A stretch of 5,195 bases of DNA, taken from CAUZSN01 sp963582345 (GTDB lineage: Bacteria > Planctomycetota > Planctomycetia > Planctomycetales > Planctomycetaceae). Location: positions 1 to 5,195 of the forward strand of contig CAUZSN010000178.1 in assembly GCA_963582345.1 (NCBI GenBank). Direction: 5' to 3'. This document shows, piece after piece, positions 1-5,195 of the stretch; within the stretch, counting starts at the first letter, position 1; each line of letters begins with the position of its first letter. Below the pieces are notes generated by a model. The model worked only from the letters and a program-made list of their open reading frames with translations, searched no databases and had not been told where the DNA came from. The translations under genes and the position numbers were made by a program.

Positions 1-761
1 GCAAACGCGTAGCAGTGTTAAATGCCAAAACCGGAAGTTGGGGTGAATTGGCCGTCGTGTCGGCCAGACAAGCGATTCCGCTGGCGTCCGACATTCCGTT
101 CGAACAGGCCGCCATGTTCTTCGTCAATCCGGCAACAGCGTACGTGATGACTCGCCGCGTCCTGTTAGTGCCAACCGGTGCCTGGTTGCTGCAAACGGCG
201 GCCGGATCAGCACTGGGACGAATGATAATCCGCTTGGGTCGCCGCTTTGGTTTCCGAACGCTAAACGTCATTCGTCGAGACCAGCAAGTTGACGAACTGA
301 AAGCAATCGGAGGCGACGAAGTCATCTGTTTCGACTCCGAACGCCACGATGCTAACACACTCCGTGAAAGTGTCATGCGCATCACCAACAACAAGGGCGT
401 ACGATTTGCGATTGACGCCGTTGGCGGAACAACCGGATCGGCTGCTATAGGCTGTTTGGCAATCGGCGGAAGAATGCTCGTTTATGGCACTCTTGCCGGT
501 GATCCCCTCTCCTTTCCGCCGCGTGAACTGATGACACCGGGCGCTTCGATTCAAGGATTCTGGCTAGCTCGCTGGATGGCTGAACAGGGACTGTTGAGCA
601 AACTGCGACTGGTAAAAGCCATCACTGGCCTGATGCGGCAGGGTGTTTTGGTCTCTGAAGTCGGCGAGACTTACGCCCTGGCCGAAATCCGCGATGCCGT
701 CCACAAGGCCGAAGAAGTCGGCCGAGGAGGCAAGGTGTTATTACGAATTGCTGAAGCTTAG
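1..761 (+). CDS. MDR-family NAD(P)H-dependent oxidoreductase (zinc-type alcohol dehydrogenase / 2-enoyl thioester reductase-like), 5' truncated
   Basis: The reading frame is open from the left edge (first full codon at base 3) and ends with TAG at 759-761. A GTG at base 15 could be read as a start, but the family begins about 80-90 residues earlier, so the true start lies outside the window. Numbering from that GTG, residues 31-47 (QAAMFFVNPATAYVM) match the conserved helix before the cofactor domain. Residues 58-80 hold the Rossmann segment AAGSALGRMIIRLG, the AxxSxxG form typical of quinone reductase and MECR-like enzymes. VIRRDQ (85-90) is the likely cofactor 2'-phosphate contact, suggesting NADPH. 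Then come ELKAIGGDEVI (94-104), FAIDAVGG (131-138) and GGRMLVYGTLAG (151-162). No catalytic or structural zinc ligand cluster is visible in the part present. The family reduces enoyl thioesters, quinones or related carbonyls; the substrate here cannot be told. It converges on the kinase-like gene at 971-1990. Confidence 0.9.
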   Translation, partial: KRVAVLNAKTGSWGELAVVSARQAIPLASDIPFEQAAMFFVNPATAYVMTRRVLLVPTGAWLLQTAAGSALGRMIIRLGRRFGFRTLNVIRRDQQVDELKAIGGDEVICFDSERHDANTLRESVMRITNNKGVRFAIDAVGGTTGSAAIGCLAIGGRMLVYGTLAGDPLSFPPRELMTPGASIQGFWLARWMAEQGLLSKLRLVKAITGLMRQGVLVSEVGETYALAEIRDAVHKAEEVGRGGKVLLRIAEA

Positions 762-970
762 CCCGGATGATTTGGAAAGCATTGGAAGCAAGCGATGCCT
801 TTATGATGGCTGAAAATACGGTGTGTACGTTAACTCCTCACCACCGATCGCTAGCAGTGCTTCCAACTCCGTTAGTTTTGACAAAGTAAAGATCGATGAT
901 GGCAGTTTTCGCATCTAAGACTGGAAACAGCCACGTGCCTGTGACAATTGGACAACTTATGAGCATCTGC
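762..970. other. Convergent intergenic region with short inverted repeats, no gene supported
   Basis: This 209-base gap separates the 3' ends of two convergent genes. TTGGAAAGCA (772-781) is followed at once by TTGGAAGCA (782-790), a near-perfect tandem pair, and the exact reverse complement TGCTTCCAA lies at 858-866. A local stem-loop is also possible: AAAGCATTG (776-784) with CGATGC-c-TTT (793-802), with one G-T pair, one bulged C and an 8-base loop. No strong U-tract follows either structure on either strand, so a classical intrinsic terminator is not proven, although transcripts of both genes should end here. The only + strand reading frame noticed is 28 codons (803-889), with no supporting features. 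Confidence 0.4.
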
Positions 971-1990
971 TTATTGCACTCGCTCCAGTCGTTCGAGGAT
1001 TCTGTTCAGAATCTCGTGCACACGATCCTGCTGGGTCGGTCGCCGTCCTTGTAAATACCAACGGTCCAACCAGACTATTCCGCTCAGTACCACACCACTG
1101 CGATCGAGGATTTCCACAAGACCGAGTTCGTCCAAAGTGAGTGGTCGCTGTTGCTGATATGCTGCGAGCGCCACATCCCAGGCTTTTCGATCATCGCCCA
1201 CGAAACTACCAATCATTCTCGCGAGATCGGTCGCCACGTTTTCACTTCGACACGCGCTAGCGTCAATCAGACCGGTGACGGCATCATCTGTGAACAACAC
1301 GTGATCGTGCCAGATGTCCCGTAGACACGGCTGCAGTCGAAAATGCAACGAACATGCTGTCTCCAGTTCGCCGGTGACTCGCGGGGATACCTTCTGGAAC
1401 AACTCCAAAATTTGTTCACCCGTTTCACGGAATTCGAGCCAATTTTCGCTCATCAACAGTCGCCGAATTCTTTCAATTCGGCCGTGGCGATATCGCTGAA
1501 TGTGATCAAGCCGTTCAATAATTGCTGGTGATTGTACGTCCGACAGGCAGTAAAACCATACACGTTCTGCCGGCCGCGGAACGAACGTCAACACCGCTCT
1601 GTGCCAGTCTGCCAGACAGTGCACTGCCGCGCGTATACGCAAGTCGCTGGGGTGTTGTCGAAAGTCGGCCTGACCTGGCATCCAGGGTTCTAGCTGCCAG
1701 TACCGATCGCCAATCTTTACTAAAGTCGTATCGTCCAATGACTTGATCGGAACCGCAACCTGTGAAACCCCTTGTGCGGCAACTACGGCCAAAAGCCGAT
1801 GCAGTCCTCGAATGCGTTTAGCTGGCAAATCACTTACAGGCCACCCACGCAAGCAAAATTGTCCCGCCGGGCTGTGTAATTGAAAAACATCTGCGCCGCT
1901 GAATCCACCCGAATCGTTCAAATATTCAAATCGATCCGGGTGGTAACGGTTGTCGTAATGGCGAACAATGTGTTGGATGATCTGTTGCAT
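971..1990 (-). CDS. Aminoglycoside phosphotransferase / choline kinase-like fold protein with divergent active site
   Basis: A 339-residue protein is read from the ATG at 1990-1988; a TTG four codons upstream (2002-2000) is possible but less likely, and neither start has a clear ribosome-binding site. Using ATG numbering, SGGFSGADVF (27-36) fits the Gly-rich nucleotide loop. FCLRGWP (45-51) fits the beta-3 strand, with Arg where kinases carry the ATP-binding Lys. YWQLEPWMPG (97-106) looks like the hinge. RDIWHDHVLF (224-233) sits where the family has HGDxHxxNVLF, keeping the catalytic Asp (225) but replacing the leading His and the metal-binding Asn (His230). GLIDAS (240-245) keeps the metal-binding Asp243 but lacks Phe-Gly. 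The length suits the APH family. I recall similar RDIWHDHVLF proteins in planctomycetes, so this looks like a lineage variant rather than decay. Substrate unknown; antibiotic resistance should not be inferred. Read leftward, it is divergent from the secreted-protein gene. Confidence 0.85.
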   Translation of the reverse strand: MQQIIQHIVRHYDNRYHPDRFEYLNDSGGFSGADVFQLHSPAGQFCLRGWPVSDLPAKRIRGLHRLLAVVAAQGVSQVAVPIKSLDDTTLVKIGDRYWQLEPWMPGQADFRQHPSDLRIRAAVHCLADWHRAVLTFVPRPAERVWFYCLSDVQSPAIIERLDHIQRYRHGRIERIRRLLMSENWLEFRETGEQILELFQKVSPRVTGELETACSLHFRLQPCLRDIWHDHVLFTDDAVTGLIDASACRSENVATDLARMIGSFVGDDRKAWDVALAAYQQQRPLTLDELGLVEILDRSGVVLSGIVWLDRWYLQGRRPTQQDRVHEILNRILERLERVQ

Positions 1991-2189
1991 GAACGATCGC
2001 AAAATCTGGTTTCAGAAAAGAGTCGGAGACCGTGCCCGGGTTTCCTAATATTATGGTACACCTTATTCGAACAAACAGACCAACAGCACAAAAACCAAAT
2101 GAGGATGATTGTTGTGTCGTAGCCATGTCTGGCAACGACATTCCTTCAACATTCGTCACTGTCTTAGCTTGACGCTGTGGCCCAGACCA

Positions 2190-2219
2190 TTGACAGTTGT
2201 GACATCGAGGCAGTACAAG
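2190..2219 (+). promoter_or_regulatory. Candidate sigma70-type promoter for the secreted-protein gene
   Basis: A perfect -35 hexamer TTGACA (2190-2195) is followed after 18 bases by TACAAG (2214-2219), four of six matches to TATAAT. It lies about 70 bases upstream of the ATG at 2287 in the divergent region 1991-2286. The weak -10 and the long spacer keep this tentative. On the opposite strand CATAAT (2055-2050) is a possible -10 for the kinase-like gene, but no good -35 lies at the right distance. Confidence 0.35.
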
Positions 2220-2274
2220 TAATTGCTGGTGTGAAGTTCTTATGCGGTTCGTTGTACTAGATGGGCGGAAGTGC

Positions 2275-2281
2275 AAAGGGA
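2275..2281 (+). promoter_or_regulatory. Ribosome-binding site that decides the start of the secreted-protein gene
   Basis: AAAGGGA ends five bases before the ATG at 2287. It favours that ATG over the in-frame upstream ATG at 2242. The 15 extra residues from the upstream start are charged and would precede the signal peptide, which makes that start less likely. Confidence 0.5.
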
Positions 2282-2286
2282 CGTCA

Positions 2287-3072
2287 ATGAAAACTCAATT
2301 TGGCAAGTGGTTTTTGGTTCTGGTCTGCACGTTCACCATCGTTGCGGGCACTGCATCGACATGCGATGCCGGCGTCATTCCCTGTATTTGGAACTTACTG
2401 TTTGGACCATGCAGGGGCGGCTATAGCCGTGGTTACTACCATCCGGGTTATCTGGCCGCACCACGGGGCATCTCGTCAGGTTGCTATCCAACAACGGCTT
2501 TTTATCCGCCTCAGTGCTCGCCGTTCGGCTATGCAGCCTGTGGACCCTGCAGATCGATTTGTTCAATTCCCGGAGTCAGTAGTTGCCCGAAAAACATTTG
2601 TGCTGTGAGCTACCAGAAGTCCTCTGGAAAGAGTTCCGGGCTCGTCCCGGACCCCGTGGAAGCCGAATTGCCAAAGACTTATGCCGATGAAGCAGCAGAG
2701 ACAAACGAGAAGTACCCGTCGACGAATGATGATGGATTTCGTCCTCGATCCAACGGAGCGGATCCGGAACCACTGGACTCGCTGGAAATCAAGGCCTTTA
2801 AAAGGCCCGCTCCGATAGCACCGCCTGTTGAAGACAAAAATAAATTGGACATCCGGGAACCGAATTCAAAAAAGACGGGAACACCACAAAGCAATCGTCT
2901 GCCAATCCCCATGCTAAACTTTGATAATGCAGTAACGTGGCGGGTAATTCCCAAACGGAGTCGCTTAACTCTGAGAGTAAATTTCGTGAACCCAACCGTT
3001 GCCCGCCACAAGCTCTATTTGAGTACTGATTGGATGCCCGTGCCGGAAGAGATAAAAATTGCCAAGAAGTAG
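2287..3072 (+). CDS. Secreted protein of unknown function: signal peptide, Cys/Gly/Tyr-rich region, disordered linker, basic beta-like C-terminus
   Basis: A 261-residue protein starts at the ATG preceded by AAAGGGA and ends with TAG at 3070-3072. Residues 1-28 form a Sec signal peptide: a Lys-containing start, the hydrophobic core WFLVLVCTFTIVAG, and a likely cut after CDA (28). There is no good lipobox before Cys26, so it is probably not a lipoprotein. Residues 29-110 are rich in Gly, Tyr, Pro and Cys, with nine cysteines (33, 42, 66, 77, 85, 88, 92, 100, 105), including CGPC at 85-88. No cysteine follows. Residues 111-205 are polar, acidic and Pro-rich, probably disordered. Residues 217-258 (from VTWRVIPKRSRLTLRVNF onward) look folded and beta-rich. 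I do not recognise the family. Short Cys/Gly-rich exported proteins of this style are common in planctomycetes. A cell-envelope or extracellular structural role is inference only. Confidence 0.75.
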   Translation: MKTQFGKWFLVLVCTFTIVAGTASTCDAGVIPCIWNLLFGPCRGGYSRGYYHPGYLAAPRGISSGCYPTTAFYPPQCSPFGYAACGPCRSICSIPGVSSCPKNICAVSYQKSSGKSSGLVPDPVEAELPKTYADEAAETNEKYPSTNDDGFRPRSNGADPEPLDSLEIKAFKRPAPIAPPVEDKNKLDIREPNSKKTGTPQSNRLPIPMLNFDNAVTWRVIPKRSRLTLRVNFVNPTVARHKLYLSTDWMPVPEEIKIAKK

Positions 3073-3073
3073 T

Positions 3074-3118
3074 CTTCCGGTTCTCCATCCTGCGTAACGG
3101 AAGCATTGCGGAGCTTCC
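3074..3118 (+). other. Two mutually exclusive hairpins between the secreted-protein gene and polX
   Basis: Starting one base after the TAG at 3070-3072, CTTCCG (3074-3079) can pair with CGGAAG (3098-3103), extended by TT/AA across a bulged G. Alternatively GGAAGC (3099-3104) can pair with GCTTCC (3113-3118) around an 8-base loop. The central GGAAG is shared, so only one can form at a time. A pyrimidine-rich tract (TTCTGTTCTCTCT, 3121-3133) follows the second hairpin but is not a clean U-run. This could be a weak terminator or an attenuator-like switch, or it could be chance. Confidence 0.3.
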
Positions 3119-3203
3119 CATTCTGTTCTCTCTGTGGCAGAGATGCCCGTTTACGCAGTCAGGTGTCCACGATTGACGCAGATCAAGAGCGACTGCACCG
3201 CGT

Positions 3204-4922
3204 ATGCGAAACGCTGACGTTGCCCGTTTTTTTGAAGAATTGGCCGACCTACTCGAGATTCAGGAAGCCAACCTGTTCCGCCTGCGCGCCTACCGCAACG
3301 CTGCGCGGACGATTGAAAACTTATCGGAATCGGTGACTGACCTCGTTGCCGATCCTAACCGAGATCTTCAAGACTTGCCGGGAATCGGCAAAGAATTGGC
3401 CGAAAAGATCGTCACGATTGTCCAGTCCGGCCACCTGCCGCAACTTGAAGAGCTACGCGAACAGATCCCCGCCGACGTCACAACAATGCTTCGCCTTCCA
3501 GGAATAGGACCGAAAAAGGTCACCGTATTGTTCAATGACCTATCCATTACCACACTCGAGGCTTTGAAAGCGGCGGCCGAAAACGGTCAGATTGCGAAAT
3601 TGAAAGGTTTTGGAAAGAAGACGGAACAGATCATTTTAGAAGGCATTGAACAAATCGCACAATTCAGTGAGCAGGTGTACTTAGCGGACGCCAAAGCTGT
3701 GGCCGACACGATTGTCGAGGACCTACTGTCACTGCAATCCGTGGAGCATGTGGTGATCGCCGGAAGTTGTCGGCGCCGTAAAGAAACTGTGGGCGACCTG
3801 GATGTTCTGGCTACATCAACTGATTCTGCCGCTGCGATGGACCTACTAGCCGCGCACGAGCTCGTTGATAAGGTACTGGCTCGCGGTGAAACGAAACAGC
3901 GAGTCCGGCTGCGGTCCGGATTGAAGATGGATTTACGCGTTGTATCCGATAAATCGTATGGGGCGGCCATGCAGTACTTCACCGGTTCGAAAGAACACAA
4001 CATCGTCATTCGCCGCCGTGCTCAGGAACGCGGCTTGAAACTGAACGAATATGGCGTGTACCACGGCGACGAACAAGTGGCCGGGCGTACGGAAGAAGAC
4101 GTCTATCAAGCCGTTGATCTTCCCTGGATACCGCCGGAACTGAGGGAAAATCGAGGCGAGATTGAACAGGCCGATCACGGTAATCTGCCAACGCTGCTAA
4201 CACTAGATGACATTTGCGGCGATCTACACATGCATACGACAGCTACTGACGGCACTGCTTCGATCCTTGAAATGGCCGAAGCAGCTAAGTCTCGCGGACA
4301 CAAATATATCGCTATCACCGACCACTCGAAACGAGTCACCATGGCTAACGGTTTGGATGCAAAACGCTTGCGCAAGCACTGGAAAGAAATTGATAAGGCA
4401 CGCTCCAAAATTTCGGGAATCGAAATTCTATGTGGCGTCGAATGTGACATCCTCGAAGACGCAACTTTAGACTTGCCAGATGACGTACTGAGCGAAGCAG
4501 ATTGGGTAATCGCGGTCTTGCACTACGGTCTAAAGCAACCGCGAAGACAAATCCAAAACCGCTTACTTGCCGCCATTCGCAATCGTCATGTGGACGTAAT
4601 TGGCCATCCATCAGGTCGACTGATCGCCCGTCGCCCGCCAGCCGATATTGCCTTCGATGAAGTCTTTGAAGCGGCAGCGAACCATGGCGTGATGATGGAA
4701 ATCAACGCGCATCCCAGCCGACTGGACCTCGACGACGTTCACGCCGCCGCGGCCCGTAACCGAGGAATCCCCATCGTCATCAGCACCGATGCTCACAGTA
4801 CTGATGGTTTAGATATGATGCAATATGGCGTCTATCAAGCCCGACGCGCCGGACTAGAAACAAAAGACGTCGCCAATACGCGATCGTTCGCTGAATTCAA
4901 GAAATTATTGACGAGTCGGTGA
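3204..4922 (+). CDS. polX: DNA polymerase/3'-5' exonuclease PolX (family X polymerase with C-terminal PHP domain)
   Basis: This 572-residue protein has the usual length of bacterial PolX. The ATG at 3204 is the natural start: an in-frame TGA lies at 3174-3176, and the N-terminus (DVARFFEELADLLEI) aligns with the family start. No clear ribosome-binding site precedes it. The helix-hairpin-helix-type lyase/DNA-binding region has LPGIGKELAEKI (58-69), LPGIGPKKV (98-106) and LKGFGKKTEQII (133-144). The palm has GSCRRRKETVGDLDVL (187-202) with catalytic Asp198 and Asp200, and a third Asp243 in KMDLRVV. YFTGSKEHN (258-266) is the conserved thumb/nucleotide-selection motif. The PHP domain keeps the full metal set expected from the family: His342 and His344 (DLHMH), Asp349, His374 (ITDHS), Glu413 (GVECD), His440 (VLHYG), His468 (IGHPS), Asp529 and His531 (STDAH). 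Both polymerase and Mn-dependent 3'-5' exonuclease/end-processing activity are therefore predicted, acting in gap-filling base excision repair in the cytoplasm. Confidence 0.97.
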   Translation: MRNADVARFFEELADLLEIQEANLFRLRAYRNAARTIENLSESVTDLVADPNRDLQDLPGIGKELAEKIVTIVQSGHLPQLEELREQIPADVTTMLRLPGIGPKKVTVLFNDLSITTLEALKAAAENGQIAKLKGFGKKTEQIILEGIEQIAQFSEQVYLADAKAVADTIVEDLLSLQSVEHVVIAGSCRRRKETVGDLDVLATSTDSAAAMDLLAAHELVDKVLARGETKQRVRLRSGLKMDLRVVSDKSYGAAMQYFTGSKEHNIVIRRRAQERGLKLNEYGVYHGDEQVAGRTEEDVYQAVDLPWIPPELRENRGEIEQADHGNLPTLLTLDDICGDLHMHTTATDGTASILEMAEAAKSRGHKYIAITDHSKRVTMANGLDAKRLRKHWKEIDKARSKISGIEILCGVECDILEDATLDLPDDVLSEADWVIAVLHYGLKQPRRQIQNRLLAAIRNRHVDVIGHPSGRLIARRPPADIAFDEVFEAAANHGVMMEINAHPSRLDLDDVHAAAARNRGIPIVISTDAHSTDGLDMMQYGVYQARRAGLETKDVANTRSFAEFKKLLTSR

Positions 4923-4962
4923 ACCATTAATGACTAACCGTTGCAAATTGACATCCGTTAAC

Positions 4963-4974
4963 TGAGAATTCTCA
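4963..4974. promoter_or_regulatory. 12-base perfect palindrome, possible operator
   Basis: TGAGAATTCTCA is a perfect dyad, ten bases downstream of a TTGACA (4948-4953) in the gap after polX. The expected -10 position after that TTGACA (around 4971-4976, CTCAAG) is poor, so no complete promoter is claimed there. The site could bind a dimeric regulator of the gene at 5065. A 12-base palindrome is expected about once by chance in a window this size. Confidence 0.2.
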
Positions 4975-4987
4975 AGTGGCAGTCAAT

Positions 4988-5007
4988 ACCTCGTTCTTTG
5001 AAGAGGT
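4988..5007 (+). other. Stem-loop downstream of polX
   Basis: ACCTC (4988-4992) pairs with GAGGT (5003-5007), and TTC (4994-4996) with GAA (5000-5002), across one bulged G and a TTT loop. That gives eight base pairs in a compact hairpin 65 bases after the polX stop. No U-run follows, so it is at best an atypical terminator for polX. It lies upstream of the candidate start point of the next gene. Confidence 0.3.
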
Positions 5008-5010
5008 GAG

Positions 5011-5019
5011 TGTTGTAAT
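5011..5019 (+). promoter_or_regulatory. Candidate extended -10 promoter for the gene at 5065
   Basis: TGTTGTAAT fits the extended -10 form TGnTATAAT with one mismatch. A start near 5026 would give a leader of about 40 bases before the ATG at 5065. There is no good -35 hexamer 16-18 bases upstream, which an extended -10 can tolerate. Confidence 0.3.
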
Positions 5020-5064
5020 CAGTTTCGCCCCAGAAACGCATACCCACTATGCAAGGCCGCAAAA

Positions 5065-5195
5065 ATGAAAACGTGTTCTTGGTTAGCTCAGGTATTCGCA
5101 CTACTGCTCATCCTTTCTTTAGCAGAGTCCGTCTCGGCCGTCGCGAAGGCCGAAGACAAATCAAAGACGAAAACAGTTAAGGTCAAGGACGTCAT
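5065..5195 (+). CDS. N-terminus of a secreted or periplasmic protein, 3' truncated
   Basis: An open frame runs from the ATG at 5065 to the right edge (43 full codons). The start is preceded by AAGG (5053-5056), a weak ribosome-binding site eight bases upstream. The encoded start, MKTCSWLAQVFALLLILSLA, is a clear Sec signal peptide: Lys at position 2, then a hydrophobic core rich in Leu and Ala. Possible signal peptidase I cuts follow VSA (25), AVA (27) or AKA (29). The mature start is very Lys-rich (EDKSKTKTVKVKDV). No domain can be recognised in the part present, so function is unknown. It follows polX on the same strand after a 142-base gap and probably has its own promoter. Confidence 0.7.
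   Translation, partial: MKTCSWLAQVFALLLILSLAESVSAVAKAEDKSKTKTVKVKDV

Noticed and set aside
803..889. A 28-codon + strand frame beginning MMAENT in the convergent gap
   Set aside because: It is very short, lacks a convincing ribosome-binding site or hydrophobic segment, and overlaps the inverted repeat. Frames this short are expected by chance.
928..941. CAGCCACGTGCCTG, an imperfect palindrome centred on CACGTG
   Set aside because: It has one mismatched pair, sits downstream of both convergent genes where an operator is unlikely, and is short enough to be chance.
971..1990. Reading the kinase-like gene as an antibiotic-resistance aminoglycoside phosphotransferase
   Set aside because: The fold is shared by many unrelated small-molecule kinases, the catalytic motifs diverge from resistance enzymes, and there is no mobile or resistance context.
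2169..2174. TTGACG as another -35 for the secreted-protein gene
   Set aside because: The sequence 17 bases downstream (GACAGT at 2192-2197) does not resemble a -10, and the TTGACA at 2190 is better placed.
1926..2276. A 116-codon frame on the minus strand across the divergent region
   Set aside because: It overlaps the start of the kinase-like gene in another frame, crosses the likely promoter and start of the secreted-protein gene, and its translation shows no recognisable domain or signal.
3106..3336. A 76-codon + strand frame with a CxxC (CSLCGRD) overlapping the start of polX
   Set aside because: It needs a TTG start and runs about 130 bases into the well-supported polX N-terminus in another frame. 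The CxxC alone is not evidence for a zinc protein.
3587..4009. A 140-codon minus-strand frame inside polX
   Set aside because: It is the antisense shadow of a strongly conserved gene. The Ser/Thr/Arg-rich composition is what reverse reading of the polX codons would give.
3073..5064. polX and its neighbours as part of a defence or novel repair cassette
   Set aside because: PolX is a widespread housekeeping repair enzyme with all its family motifs, and neither adjacent gene encodes a recognisable nuclease, helicase, ligase or sensor. The spacing gives no sign of a coupled operon.

Overview
The window most resembles an ordinary chromosomal stretch from a planctomycete (Pirellulales-like). This rests on a kinase-fold protein carrying the RDIWHDHVLF/ID variant that I associate with planctomycete genomes, a Cys/Gly/Tyr-rich secreted protein of a type common there, mostly weak or absent Shine-Dalgarno sequences, moderate base composition and loose gene spacing. 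The assignment is from protein character only. There is no rRNA or other marker gene to confirm it.

Layout: (1) bases 1-761, + strand, the C-terminal three quarters of an MDR-superfamily NAD(P)H-dependent oxidoreductase, cut by the left edge. (2) 762-970, a convergent intergenic gap with short inverted repeats. (3) 971-1990, - strand, an aminoglycoside phosphotransferase/choline kinase-like protein with substituted catalytic motifs. (4) 1991-2286, a divergent intergenic region with a plausible promoter for the rightward gene. (5) 2287-3072, + strand, a secreted protein of unknown function with a cysteine-rich N-terminal half and an acidic/Pro-rich linker. (6) 3073-3203, a gap containing two mutually exclusive hairpins. 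(7) 3204-4922, + strand, a full-length bacterial PolX (family X DNA polymerase plus PHP exonuclease). (8) 4923-5064, a gap with a palindrome, a stem-loop and a candidate extended -10. (9) 5065 to the right edge, + strand, the start of a second secreted protein.

The genes do not form an evident pathway. Only polX has a confident cellular role (DNA repair synthesis, gap filling and 3' end processing). The gaps of 131 and 142 bases around polX do not suggest tight operon coupling, though read-through from the secreted-protein gene is possible. I see no mobile element, CRISPR array, tRNA, rRNA or defence cassette. I found no convincing new biological system. The points most worth a second look are the degenerate kinase active site, the architecture of the secreted protein, and the alternative hairpins upstream of polX.
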